A stretch of 39,759 nucleotides of DNA, taken from a virus. The stretch spans positions 1-39,759 of the IMG/VR virus record IMGVR_UViG_3300028558_000057; one strand, written 5' to 3'. The first letter of the stretch is position 1. Every line of letters begins with the position of its first letter. The notes beneath the pieces are model-generated. The model saw nothing but the letters and a program-made list of their open reading frames with translations, made no database searches and was not told the DNA's origin. Shown here in pieces: positions 23,801-30,971 of the stretch. Made by a program: the position numbers and the translations under genes.

Positions 23801-24339
23801 TTGACGTGAAGGAAGGGCTGGCGGCAACTGACGTGGAGTCCAGCGTGGTCGGAGAGCTGGTCGAAGGTCAGCGTTATCAGACGTTGACCTTGTCGGACGC
23901 ATCCGAATTCCCTGATGCGGTGGGGTACCTGGCCTTCAATTTTGGGTACGACGGCGTGGTCGGACCGGTGAAATACCTCGGCAAGCTGTCTTCTACGCAG
24001 CTGATTCTGGACGCCGGCTTCAAATTCACAAATACCGTTCAGGCCGGGTCCACAGTCACTCTGCTATCTGGACGCGCTCCTTTCGTCCCTCCTGCTGCCG
24101 ATAACGCCGGTGCATTCTACCTCACCGGTTCGGCAGCAGGTCGGATCGCAGCTCTGTCGATTATCGCCGATACCGTAGCCGCAGGCGTCCAGGTGTCGGA
24201 GACAATTAATTATCCTGGAGACAGAGGCCTTGGGAACGAAGGAAAGCCGGCGTCTGGGTCTGCCAAGCTGTCTGATGCAGTTTACGTCTGGGGCGGAGAC
24301 CGCCCTGACAGCGAGATCGACACCGCTCGATCCGAGTAA
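20872..24339 (+). CDS. large tail protein with Ig-like domain and Kelch repeats
   Basis: An 1155-aa protein. Residues 1-110 are an Ig-like domain related to the previous gene. Residues about 130-560 are unassigned, beta-rich. Residues about 560-925 carry a series of Kelch repeats (DGRVLVSGGW, NTCEIYDQVGNTW, DGRIVVAGGYG, NTCEIYDPQTGFW, VVVTGGLGD), enough for a full propeller. The rest is beta-rich. The repeats resemble those inside the J protein, suggesting duplication or exchange between two virion proteins. Shine-Dalgarno GGAGGG/AAGG upstream, gap of 3 nt. Confidence 0.75.
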   Translation: MPTFVGAGFALESVTPTGLATLRVKFTQDPRKTDPTSPVDGTNPSNYAISGPAFNYVTSVVPVSDDTESVDVFLVAALAVGQWTLTVSSIQADTGEDLSSPTSLSFNVVLTPSQTPVTGGAVNDSVFNVLRRFLNPTLKGPAWDSTLKALAAGDEINWNNAKLALDQLYLSTASGPYLVKRAGDQGIQKPVDVEMSDDLFRQLALIQKNKKLTQESLLEILGVFYGQDAVRASIDSEVVEPFPLEDGDDLQILFDGKDTLLVTFQQDQFARIGEATCDEVVAAITRDLHLTGSQAYAATVTDPITNEKVVRVYSGRLGISSSVQIIGGRGQTKLRFPTSLYTETGVSPFAIWDMDTSPITPGNIRFVLLSGIYDLNLLQAGDLVYIYGCGAVTVGNTRGVFEVQTVSVSYDVLGNKVQWFEITNPAGTPALAVEQTLFTDIMFFRPLRRTVYDAPRHVVVAQTESVVDIVVDATTEAVKRAPGQAAYAQEADSMTASLIRVGTTVTATSTAHGLQVGDRVIVDGAVSTGARPVVTPGTPSPDFSSNIATGTTDLSIASDASAAGTFEGGYHKVVRTAEGFLMTIGGSDNGSPITHPVLFEVLGETDVGGRQQTYKWTNLTTITFTTKPVDVGVSVLSDGRILATGGASDATSGASETNAWDLITYTRSPPVTSKTSGTMPTAFADHGQTTLGDGRVLVSGGWAGTFATPVNNAYTFSPTALTWTSRAAMVQTRKTFKLTTLANGNAIAIGGLTAAGAALNTCEIYDQVGNTWSATGPMTYARYAYGRITLPDGRIVVAGGYGYNPTQSATPVILNTCEIYDPQTGFWQMLPPMTVAREYPSLHYIASRNAVVVTGGLGDTAIESLYLPTMKWSVSAAALTSGFGRSAAGVAGIDTILVSGGVNNGGTSTKSNFVVLMGEETFRSGGFNREVGVTSVPTANTFTFETDTSGYSVVSAATITPVAAPSAPEGVPGPFSFDVKEGLAATDVESSVVGELVEGQRYQTLTLSDASEFPDAVGYLAFNFGYDGVVGPVKYLGKLSSTQLILDAGFKFTNTVQAGSTVTLLSGRAPFVPPAADNAGAFYLTGSAAGRIAALSIIADTVAAGVQVSETINYPGDRGLGNEGKPASGSAKLSDAVYVWGGDRPDSEIDTARSE

Positions 24340-24343
24340 GCGG

Positions 24344-24350
24344 CAATCTT
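24344..24350 (+). promoter_or_regulatory. class 2 motif, N6 spacing
   Basis: TAAGCGGCAATCTT, 6 nt, GTG 24357. One mismatch from the 14-mer at 19785 and 24780. Confidence 0.75.
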
Positions 24351-24356
24351 TCGTGA

Positions 24357-24782
24357 GTGTCGAGACTAATCACGGGTGCCAGACTTGTCGTTTCTATAAA
24401 CGGCAGGCCATACGCCAAGGTAGTTGATTTCAGCTGGTCCAGTGCAACTCCGGCCCGTGAGATTTATGGGGTCGATTCGACTGAGCCTTTCGAGTTAGCC
24501 ACCACCGTATCAAGGGGCACAGGGGCGATGACGATATATCGCATGGTCTCCGACGGCGGAGCTGAAGGAGCAGGGATTACCGTAAGTCTGCCCGATCTGC
24601 CGAATGAAAAATATTTCTCCGTAGCCCTCACCGAGCGCTCCTCGGACACGGTAGTGTTCCAGGCCAGGCGCTGCAAGGTGACAGCCCAAGAATGGACCGT
24701 GCCCACCCGCGGTTACGTGATGGGTACCATCCACTTCTCGATGATGGAGTGGAGCAATGAAGCTGTGAAGGCTACTCGGTAA
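24357..24782 (+). CDS. tail tube-like virion protein
   Basis: A 141-aa protein. LVVSINGRPYAKVVDFSWSSATPAREIYGVDSTEPFEL has the pattern of tail tube-type proteins (strand, xDGxxV, xSVSWS, REIxGVDS), followed by further strands. The length fits the tube or hub-connector class. An alternative is a small baseplate hub protein sharing the tube fold. GTG start after a class 2 motif. Confidence 0.5.
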   Translation: MSRLITGARLVVSINGRPYAKVVDFSWSSATPAREIYGVDSTEPFELATTVSRGTGAMTIYRMVSDGGAEGAGITVSLPDLPNEKYFSVALTERSSDTVVFQARRCKVTAQEWTVPTRGYVMGTIHFSMMEWSNEAVKATR

Positions 24783-24786
24783 GCCG

Positions 24787-24793
24787 CAATCTT
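24787..24793 (+). promoter_or_regulatory. class 2 motif, atypical 9-nt spacing
   Basis: TAAGCCGCAATCTT identical to the 19785 copy, but ATG 24803 lies 9 nt after the hexamer. Confidence 0.65.
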
Positions 24794-24802
24794 AGGTTCA
24801 GA

Positions 24803-26548
24803 ATGGCGGTACTAAGACAGACCAACTGGGTGGGACAGGCACGCATCGATGTGCCAATGTTGCGCGCCTTGGAATCGGCGGTGGCGGGAGACTTCGACGT
24901 ACTCTCCGGCCGTATCCTGGGTGGCCGGAATCCTCTGGTGATTCAGGGTTTCAACCTGGTGACCACCGGCATTAGTCAGGCGGAAGCACTGCAGATGCAG
25001 GTTGCAGACGCCGTTCTGGTCCACTATCAAGCCTCCGAAGCTGGCTCGGTCTTTCAGGTACCTGCGACGAGAACGCCCGAGACGCTGTCGAGCACCAACA
25101 CAAAGGTCTCTGGGTCCTTCACTCCGTCGGCAGTCAACTACGTTGGTATCGACCTAGTCCGGTCCACCGACGCATCCACAACCGACCTCGTCATGTTCAT
25201 CAACACGACGACACTGACCGAGACTCCAAAGCAGATCCCACTGGCCCGAACGCTGGACTACGTGATCGTTATCAGCACCAGTGACTTCTCGTCCATGCCA
25301 AATGTGGCGCCGGTTGCAAAGGTCACTACGGGGGCAGCGAATACGATCGTCAGCGTCCAGGACGCCAGAAACATCATGTGGCGGCTCGGCTCGGGCGGCA
25401 CTGTGCCGAATGCGGCAAATGCCTTTTCTTGGCCAGCTGGACGCAAAGAGGGGTCTGCAGGCGATGTATTTGCCGGCGGAGACAAGGCCCTGACGTCGTT
25501 TAAGGGCTGGGCCGACTCCGTGATGACTCGACTGTGGGAGGTCGCCGGTGGTGAATACTGGTACTCCGCAACAGCAGACCGAAATGTTCGTATGGTTCGG
25601 TCCGGCACAGCGTTTGTGTCTAACGGAGAGTATTTCGAGTGGGACGGAACCAACCTTCACTGGAGAGGTCTTCGGTTCATTTTCGACAACTCCACCGGCA
25701 ACGTGAATGAGGTCCTAGATCAGCTGACGAGCCTCACGAACCTGACCAACCTGGCAGACGGCGAGTGTATTTACGTCGACCTAGACCGTACACAAAATCG
25801 CACAGGAGGAAGCGGTCTTCAACCTGTCAAAACCGCGCTCGCTTCTCTAGGGACCGGTGCAGTGCCTGGGTCCCGATATGTGATTGCATGGCGCTACGGC
25901 ACATTGGTCTATACACGAGACCAGCCGTTCTCCGTCGGGTCGTCTTTGAAGATCGCCACTACAGGAGCGGTTGGAACGTCACGGCTGTCGGCCTCTGACA
26001 CAACCTCGTCCAGTGCCCCTCGGGTTACCACCTGCGACTCTGGAACAGGTGTCGCTATGGCCGCCGGGCTTTCAAGAGGCAATAGCGGTATCACTGCCAC
26101 GGATTTCGTGTTGGGTTCCGGGATTCTGAAAATCGGTGGCGGCTCTATGGATGGAGCCGTCCAGATCCTAACGACAGCTAGCGCCGACTCGGTGTTCGTA
26201 ATCGGATCCCAAAATCGTGGCGCCAATGCCAATGCTTCTTTGGCAGCATGGAATCTAGACAACTTTATCACACACACTACCAACCAGGCGTTTAAGACTC
26301 TCGCTAGAAACAACTCCACGGGACAAGATGAGACCGGGGTGTTTATCGAGTCGTGTGGCGCTATCGGAATTCGCAGTGTGTACAACGACACCGTGCCAGC
26401 TAACCCGGCCCCTGTAGCGGCAGAAAACGTTCGTTGCAAGCTGTTCGTTAGAACCAACGGGCTAGCCAGCCCCGCTAAGAGGGACCAAGTTTGTGTCCTC
26501 TACTTTGACGGACAGGTCGTCGTACTGAGTGAATCGAACGCGTATTAA
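24803..26548 (+). CDS. putative tail fibre / virion protein
   Basis: A 581-aa protein, Thr/Ser/Ala-rich and beta-dominated. The N-terminal 35 residues (RIDVPMLRALESAVAGDFDVLSGRIL) may attach it to the virion. The middle has aromatic-rich segments (GEYFEWDGTNLHWRGLRFIFD). The C-terminus repeats short strands, as in fibre shafts. The position before the polyglycine protein and lysin suits a fibre. No family confidently recognised. Confidence 0.5.
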   Translation: MAVLRQTNWVGQARIDVPMLRALESAVAGDFDVLSGRILGGRNPLVIQGFNLVTTGISQAEALQMQVADAVLVHYQASEAGSVFQVPATRTPETLSSTNTKVSGSFTPSAVNYVGIDLVRSTDASTTDLVMFINTTTLTETPKQIPLARTLDYVIVISTSDFSSMPNVAPVAKVTTGAANTIVSVQDARNIMWRLGSGGTVPNAANAFSWPAGRKEGSAGDVFAGGDKALTSFKGWADSVMTRLWEVAGGEYWYSATADRNVRMVRSGTAFVSNGEYFEWDGTNLHWRGLRFIFDNSTGNVNEVLDQLTSLTNLTNLADGECIYVDLDRTQNRTGGSGLQPVKTALASLGTGAVPGSRYVIAWRYGTLVYTRDQPFSVGSSLKIATTGAVGTSRLSASDTTSSSAPRVTTCDSGTGVAMAAGLSRGNSGITATDFVLGSGILKIGGGSMDGAVQILTTASADSVFVIGSQNRGANANASLAAWNLDNFITHTTNQAFKTLARNNSTGQDETGVFIESCGAIGIRSVYNDTVPANPAPVAAENVRCKLFVRTNGLASPAKRDQVCVLYFDGQVVVLSESNAY

Positions 26549-26568
26549 AAGAAGGGCAAGACAGACAA

Positions 26569-27468
26569 ATGGCACTTAGAGGCGCGGGCGGTATTGACCC
26601 GATGATCTTCGGAACCGGAGCAGACGGAGCAGTCAGTCTATCTACCAGCGCTTCGTTGACCGGAGATGTGTATGCAACCACCTTCGCGGTAACGGGAGCG
26701 AGCACGTTCATTACAACCGCTGGATTTAGGATCTTTGCCCGAGATTCAATCACGATCGCGTCTACCTGCGTAGTGACTGCGCAGGGGTTGCCTGGAGGGT
26801 CGTTTAGCGGTCTAGGTGGCAACGGAGCTGCGGCTGGCGTAGTTGGCGGTGGCGGTAACGGTGGCGCTGGGGACGCCGGCAGCACCGCAGGATCGCCTGG
26901 AGCGTCTCCGGCTAATGGAATCGGCGGCACGGGTGGCACGGGCGGCACTAGCGCCAGCTCCCATACGCCCGGTGCCGGCGGCGCCCAAAGCGTTACCGCT
27001 CTCAAGAAGACCTGGAACAGCTTCTTTGCGGCTGTAAACGGACACTCATTGGTTGGTGGCTCGGCGCTTCTAATCGGTGGAGGTTCGGGTGGTGGTGGCG
27101 GCGGTGGTGTGACAGGTGGTGGTAACGGTGGCGGCGGTGGCGGTGGCGGTGGTGGTGTGATCGTTCTTGTTGCACCAAAAATCACGATCGCCGGGTCGCT
27201 TACCGTAATCGGTGGTGCCGGAGCTGGCGCCCCCGGCGCTGGTGGTGGTGGCGGTGGCGGTGGCGGTGGTGGTGGCGCTATTTATCTCGTGACTGGCGAA
27301 CTCATTCTGTCAGGAACTCTGGTTGCCGATGGAGGGGCCGGAGGTAATCGAAGTGGCGGCGGATCTCCAGGAGCGGGCGGTGGCGGCGGCGTCATTTATG
27401 TGTTTCAGCCGGCAAGCTCTGCCCAGGCCCTAATTACTGCTGGCGCAGCGGGAGCCAACGGCGTCTAA
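26569..27468 (+). CDS. glycine-rich (polyglycine) adhesin-like protein
   Basis: A 299-aa protein. Residues 1-85 are an ordinary beta region. Residues 85-299 contain several Gly-only or nearly Gly-only blocks (up to about 12 Gly in a row) separated by short hydrophobic strands (VIVLVAPKITIAGSLTVIGG, AIYLVTGELILSGTLV). This resembles glycine-rich motif adhesins such as T-even gp38, where polyglycine helices pack and loops bind receptors. A role at the fibre tip is inferred. GGN-repeat DNA (27087-27285) may allow length variation. Shine-Dalgarno GAAGGG, 20 nt after the fibre candidate. Confidence 0.6.
   Translation: MALRGAGGIDPMIFGTGADGAVSLSTSASLTGDVYATTFAVTGASTFITTAGFRIFARDSITIASTCVVTAQGLPGGSFSGLGGNGAAAGVVGGGGNGGAGDAGSTAGSPGASPANGIGGTGGTGGTSASSHTPGAGGAQSVTALKKTWNSFFAAVNGHSLVGGSALLIGGGSGGGGGGGVTGGGNGGGGGGGGGGVIVLVAPKITIAGSLTVIGGAGAGAPGAGGGGGGGGGGGGAIYLVTGELILSGTLVADGGAGGNRSGGGSPGAGGGGGVIYVFQPASSAQALITAGAAGANGV
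27087..27285 (+). repeat. low-complexity GGN triplet repeats
   Basis: Two blocks of GGT/GGC triplets (about 27087-27160 and 27239-27278) coding polyglycine in the 26569 gene. Such tracts are prone to slippage in multiples of 3. Confidence 0.7.
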
Positions 27469-27472
27469 ACCT

Positions 27473-27479
27473 CAATCTT
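27473..27479 (+). promoter_or_regulatory. class 2 motif, N6 spacing
   Basis: CTCAATCTT, 6 nt, GTG 27486. A GGAGG overlaps the spacer but is too close to the GTG to act as a normal Shine-Dalgarno. Confidence 0.65.
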
Positions 27480-27485
27480 CTGGAG

Positions 27486-27956
27486 GTGACTCCAGAAGAA
27501 CTAATTTCTCACTGCCGATCGTTTCTGTTTGTCCGAGAGGTTGCGCCCAACTCCTCGCCGGAGATCGACGGCTGGCTGAAGCGAAACGGGTGCACTCCAG
27601 GGTGTTCGTGGTGCGCAGCTTACGCCTGCTGCATGGTCTTTGACCTGGACCCGCACACGGCGCTCAAGGCTTCCGCAAGTGCTCTACACCTTTTGTCGGA
27701 GAACCAGCACCTCGTTGTTCCGTTTGAGGAGGTTCAGCCTGGTGACGTTTTAATCGAGGATCACGGTGGCGGGCTTGGCCACGTCTCGATCGTCACTGAC
27801 GTTGTTCGGGTAGACGGCAAGGTCGCCGGGTTGTCTACGATTGCAGGGAACACCTCGGCCGACGGTCACTCTCGAAACGGAGACCGTGTGGCAGAGCACC
27901 CCCACGACCTGCCAGATCCGAGGATCGCGGGCGTCTTGAGAGTCTGCCAAACCTAA
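27486..27956 (+). CDS. CHAP-type peptidoglycan hydrolase (endolysin or virion lysin)
   Basis: A 156-aa single-domain protein with the CHAP/NlpC-P60-like catalytic layout. Cys43 sits in CSWCAAY, His99 in GGGLGHVSIVTD, and a polar third residue, Asn122, in IAGNTS. PGDVLI precedes the His, as is typical of CHAP domains. It would cut peptide bonds in peptidoglycan. No cell-wall-binding domain or signal peptide is visible, so it needs a holin or acts from the virion. Located after the fibre genes and before a membrane protein on the other strand (28228-28575). GTG start fixed by the class 2 motif. Confidence 0.8.
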   Translation: MTPEELISHCRSFLFVREVAPNSSPEIDGWLKRNGCTPGCSWCAAYACCMVFDLDPHTALKASASALHLLSENQHLVVPFEEVQPGDVLIEDHGGGLGHVSIVTDVVRVDGKVAGLSTIAGNTSADGHSRNGDRVAEHPHDLPDPRIAGVLRVCQT

Positions 27957-27960
27957 TCTT
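27954..27960 (+). promoter_or_regulatory. class 2 motif variant TAATCTT, N6 spacing
   Basis: The previous stop TAA is part of the motif. 6 nt separate it from ATG 27967. Confidence 0.6.
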
Positions 27961-27966
27961 TTCGAC

Positions 27967-28296
27967 ATGCCCTCTATTTCCGCACCTGAAGTCTTTCTCG
28001 TGATCGAAAGCGCGTCGAACATCGGCGACCTGCTGGTCGAGACCAATCAGAACGTCTACCCCGGTACCAGCGGGTGGATTTGCAAGAACGACGGAAGCGC
28101 GCGGGCCTACGTGAAGATCGTTGCGGTCAAGGGCAGTGACGGCGTGACCGTTCGGCGTTACCCCAACGACAACCCGAATTCGCCACCGTCCTACGGGCGC
28201 AGCGACATGAGCGCGTTCAATACGGCCTCACACCTCTGCATCCCGATTCAGCCCGTCGCCATCGACCCGGCCTTCTCGAAGCGTACCGTCTCGTAA
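27967..28296 (+). CDS. hypothetical protein, probably virion-related
   Basis: A 109-aa protein of mixed strands (EVFLVIESAS, ARAYVKIVAVKGSDGVTVRRY). No family recognised. It is the last rightward gene of the tail block and has a class 2 start, which suggests late expression. Its last 69 nt overlap the end of a gene on the opposite strand. Confidence 0.6.
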   Translation: MPSISAPEVFLVIESASNIGDLLVETNQNVYPGTSGWICKNDGSARAYVKIVAVKGSDGVTVRRYPNDNPNSPPSYGRSDMSAFNTASHLCIPIQPVAIDPAFSKRTVS

Positions 28297-28575
28297 GGAA
28301 CCCACCGGGTTCTCCATAAGGCTCTTCATGAGCAGCTCCAGGTCTGGGAGCAGTTCGCTGCCAGCGGCACGCCTACCGTCCGTGAAGCCCTTTTCGTAGA
28401 CGGTCTCCATGTCGCTAAGAAGCCACGCCATATGTGAGCGGTATTTACGGTAACCGAGGTTGTACACGACGGCATAGAAGCCGAACAAGAACCCTCCCAA
28501 GAAGGGAGCGAACGCCTCAGGATGCAGGCGGACGAAGAAGTTCAGGTGAAACAGAAAGTGGCTGAGTATGTCCAT
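28228..28575 (-). CDS. small membrane protein, holin candidate
   Basis: A 115-aa protein. Residues about 20-42 (AFAPFLGGFLFGFYAVVYNLGY) are a probable membrane span, preceded by a hydrophobic N-terminal stretch (ILSHFLFHLNFFV) that may be a second. A charged cytoplasmic tail with Glu/Arg follows. Size, topology and nearness to the lysin gene make a holin plausible. Against this, it has a class 1 (not class 2) start signal and lies on the other strand. ATG 28575 is 6 nt after TACGTA. Confidence 0.55.
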   Translation of the reverse strand: MDILSHFLFHLNFFVRLHPEAFAPFLGGFLFGFYAVVYNLGYRKYRSHMAWLLSDMETVYEKGFTDGRRAAGSELLPDLELLMKSLMENPVGSLRDGTLREGRVDGDGLNRDAEV

Positions 28576-28576
28576 G

Positions 28577-29854
28577 CTACTTACGTAGCGAAACTACCGG
28601 CTCTTGTAGATATATATAGGAACACGCGGTCCTGGCCCGAGTCACGGCGGTGTACAAGAATCTCTTCCTCTCGATGCCCTTCATACTCGACAGGCTGTCT
28701 TCGATTACGACCAGGACCTTCTCAAACTCCGAGCCCTGGCTCTTATGGACCGTGAGCGCGTAGCCGTAGTTGGCGTGCACGTACGGAGGCGCTTCGTCGT
28801 CACCGTAGCGCGCGATCCTCTCAAAGGCCTTCTTGGCGGCCCTACGAAACGCCCAGAGCCCAACATTGGAGCCGATCGTACGTCCACAGATTTCGTCAGG
28901 AGACAACATCACCAGAGAATTGCCGCCGAACGATCCGTCGACATGGCCGACGCCAAACTTCATTTGGATGGAGGACGTCGTGTAGCGGTCCGTGACGGTC
29001 TGTAACAGCTCGGGAGGGGTGTCCCAGCCGTGAAAGTCTAGAACTTCGCCGTTGTAGCAGTCGAGGGAGTAATTGTTCTGCAGCACGAGGAGAGGCTCTC
29101 CTGACTGCAGAGTGCCGTGCTCATACTTCTTCGCGGTACGAACCTTGTTGTTCAGGTCATGTCGTCGGGCGTTGGTGTGGCAGACGACGGCTCCGTTGGC
29201 GCTGAAGTCGAGCAGAGATTCGGTCAGCTGACTCTCACCGATGGCGTCGAGCAGACCCATGGCCTCGAACTCGGGCTTGTTCGAACGAAGGAGCATGGAA
29301 GCTCGGATGATGGGGCTGTCGAGAGCCTGGCGGTGAACCTCGGTGAGGTTGATGGAGTAGGGCGTCGGCGTGTTCAGGGAGTTGAAACCCTCGTCCTCTT
29401 TGCTCTTGGTCACTGGGGGGAGCTGGAACCGATCGCCGACGAGGAGAATCTTGAAGCCCAATGTCTTCGACATGGCGTTCAGGTCGATCCAGACATCTTT
29501 GCTAACCATCGACGACTCATCGATCAAAACGAGTCTGTCTTGCAGGAAGCTCAGCTCCCACACGTCCTTGAGAATGAAGATAGGGGCACCGGTTCTGGGG
29601 TCCACTTCCGCCTTGTAGAAAGCACGGTGTATCGTACCAGCTGGTAGCCCCGTAACTTCATGAACCCGAAGGGCCGCTTTGCCTGTCGGAGTTAGAACCT
29701 CGGGCGTGCCGTAGGTCGTGGCAATAACTTTAATGAGCGTGCTTTTGCCGGTGCCGGCATACCCAGTCATTATCGCGATTCTCTGGTCGGCGTCTTTCAG
29801 GAACACGCCGATCATGTCAAGAGCTTGTTGCTGCCCAGTTGACAGAGTCAGCAT
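28577..29854 (-). CDS. SF1B DNA helicase, Dda/RecD-like
   Basis: A 425-aa helicase that unwinds DNA with ATP during replication or recombination. Motifs in order: Walker A GYAGTGKST (31-39), Walker B LVLIDESS (108-115), motif III GDRFQLPPV (140-148), a C-terminal TVHKSQGSEF motif (about 375-384) and YTAVTRAR (about 402-409). The length matches T4 Dda and short RecD2-like phage helicases. ATG 29854 overlaps the HNH gene's end by 7 nt. The 3' end codes across a class 1 motif (VVSLRK). Part of the leftward replication block. Confidence 0.92.
   Translation of the reverse strand: MLTLSTGQQQALDMIGVFLKDADQRIAIMTGYAGTGKSTLIKVIATTYGTPEVLTPTGKAALRVHEVTGLPAGTIHRAFYKAEVDPRTGAPIFILKDVWELSFLQDRLVLIDESSMVSKDVWIDLNAMSKTLGFKILLVGDRFQLPPVTKSKEDEGFNSLNTPTPYSINLTEVHRQALDSPIIRASMLLRSNKPEFEAMGLLDAIGESQLTESLLDFSANGAVVCHTNARRHDLNNKVRTAKKYEHGTLQSGEPLLVLQNNYSLDCYNGEVLDFHGWDTPPELLQTVTDRYTTSSIQMKFGVGHVDGSFGGNSLVMLSPDEICGRTIGSNVGLWAFRRAAKKAFERIARYGDDEAPPYVHANYGYALTVHKSQGSEFEKVLVVIEDSLSSMKGIERKRFLYTAVTRARTACSYIYLQEPVVSLRK
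28583..28593 (-). promoter_or_regulatory. class 1 motif variant, N6 spacing
   Basis: The minus strand reads AGTTTCGCTACGTA, 6 nt, ATG 28575. It lies inside the last codons of the helicase gene. Confidence 0.65.
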
Positions 29855-30387
29855 CTCGACAACTCTCCCGGGAAATTTAGATAGGCGAAGTCTCGTCCAA
29901 AGTGTTCGACGGCAACTCGATCGTAGGCCCTAGCTGCTTCGTCCTTGTCGGCAAAGGAACCAATGTGAAACGGCTTCCGGTCAATTCCTATCTGTGCTCT
30001 CCAGTTGTCGTTGTCCTTGTCCAAATAAACGCCTCGGTATCCGGACTTATTGGTCTTCTTAGGTCCCGTGTTACCTGTGTTTTCAAGAGCTGTGGCGGCT
30101 CGCAAGTTGCGGCGTGTGCAATCCAGACCAAAACGGTTGCGATGATCGACATGCTCAGAAATGTCAAGACCCATACGGCGTGCCACGAAGCGGTGCAGTA
30201 GCAGGCTGGTCCATCCTTCACCGCGACGAACAGCAGCATGCGCATATGCCGTCTTACTCGACTTAGGGATAAGTAAACGCCAACGGAGTGAAGACGCTGC
30301 CTGTAGATCCACCGAGTCCAGCCACGCTATCCCTCGCTCGTTTACGAGCGGTAATGGCATGGCGTCTAGGCTGATGTCGGCGCTCAC
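29848..30387 (-). CDS. HNH-AP2 homing endonuclease 1
   Basis: A 179-aa protein. HNH domain at about 60-105 (LLLHRFVARRMG, HVDHRNRFGLDC, NLRAAT, EN), with Asp81-His82 and Asn94 as core residues. C-terminal AP2-type DNA-binding domain at 115-173 (SGYRGVYLDKDNDNWRAQIG...GSFADKDEAARAYDRVAVEHFG). Free-standing HNH-AP2 nucleases are common mobile genes in phages. GTG 30387 (GTGA overlap) is preferred to ATG 30414, which would overlap the upstream gene by 31 nt. It sits between the nucleotidase and helicase genes. Confidence 0.88.
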   Translation of the reverse strand: MSADISLDAMPLPLVNERGIAWLDSVDLQAASSLRWRLLIPKSSKTAYAHAAVRRGEGWTSLLLHRFVARRMGLDISEHVDHRNRFGLDCTRRNLRAATALENTGNTGPKKTNKSGYRGVYLDKDNDNWRAQIGIDRKPFHIGSFADKDEAARAYDRVAVEHFGRDFAYLNFPGELSRC

Positions 30388-30950
30388 TGAACGCCGTTCA
30401 TGATCACATCCCAAGCCCTCTTGGGATTGCTCCAGTCATCCGCCAGGAAGGTGAAAACCGCACCGGCTGTCTCGTTGTAAGGAAAACGGATCCCAGTGGT
30501 AATAGCCGCTGGGTGAGCCATCCTGTACGCGAGGGCGTTGCTGGGCGAGTCGTCGATCAACACATCGGCAGGAATGATGTGCTTCTCGTGTGCGATGACG
30601 AGCTGGCGCTTGGTGAGAAAGGGCAAGTGCTGCTGACACCACTCTGCTTTTTCGCTCAGGTTGACCGGACTGTGTGCGGCTGTGACGATGTAAAGCTCGT
30701 GTCCGAGGTCGAACAACGTCTTCACTCCTTCGACGGCTCCTTCGTACGGAAGGAGGTTCCGAACCAATCCGGGCCTGCTCAGGTAGTCGTAGATGGCAAC
30801 GCCGCCCTGAGCACAGAGGTGCAAATCCCAATGGGTGATATCGGCGACCGTCAGCTGGTCGGGCCAATCGGCGTTGTAAAGCGTCAGCCAGGGCGTCAGG
30901 AGGTCTGCTACTGTACTGTCTAGATCTATCAAAATGCGCTTGCGCTTCAT
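30384..30950 (-). CDS. HAD-family 5'(3')-deoxyribonucleotidase-like phosphatase
   Basis: A 188-aa protein. HAD motif I DLDST (Asp9, Asp11), motif II in IVTAAHS, and motif IV in DVLIDDSPSN. It resembles phage and bacterial NT5C-like nucleotidases that remove phosphate from dNMPs. Its neighbours (helicase, primase, recombinase) fit a nucleotide-metabolism role. ATG 30950 is used; a TTG 4 codons upstream is inside the class 1 motif. GTGA overlap downstream. Confidence 0.85.
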   Translation of the reverse strand: MKRKRILIDLDSTVADLLTPWLTLYNADWPDQLTVADITHWDLHLCAQGGVAIYDYLSRPGLVRNLLPYEGAVEGVKTLFDLGHELYIVTAAHSPVNLSEKAEWCQQHLPFLTKRQLVIAHEKHIIPADVLIDDSPSNALAYRMAHPAAITTGIRFPYNETAGAVFTFLADDWSNPKRAWDVIMNGVQ

Positions 30951-30960
30951 CCTGAAGATC

Positions 30961-30971
30961 AAGTAGCGAAA
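30961..30971 (-). promoter_or_regulatory. class 1 motif, 9-nt spacing
   Basis: The minus strand reads TAGTTTCGCTACTTG, where TAG is the deformylase stop. Hexamer TACTTG is 9 nt before ATG 30950, with AGG next to the start. Confidence 0.6.

Noticed and set aside
26475-27185. Proline-rich minus-strand frame of 236 codons
   Set aside because: It is the exact antisense of the polyglycine gene; GGN repeats read backwards give Pro. No start signal.
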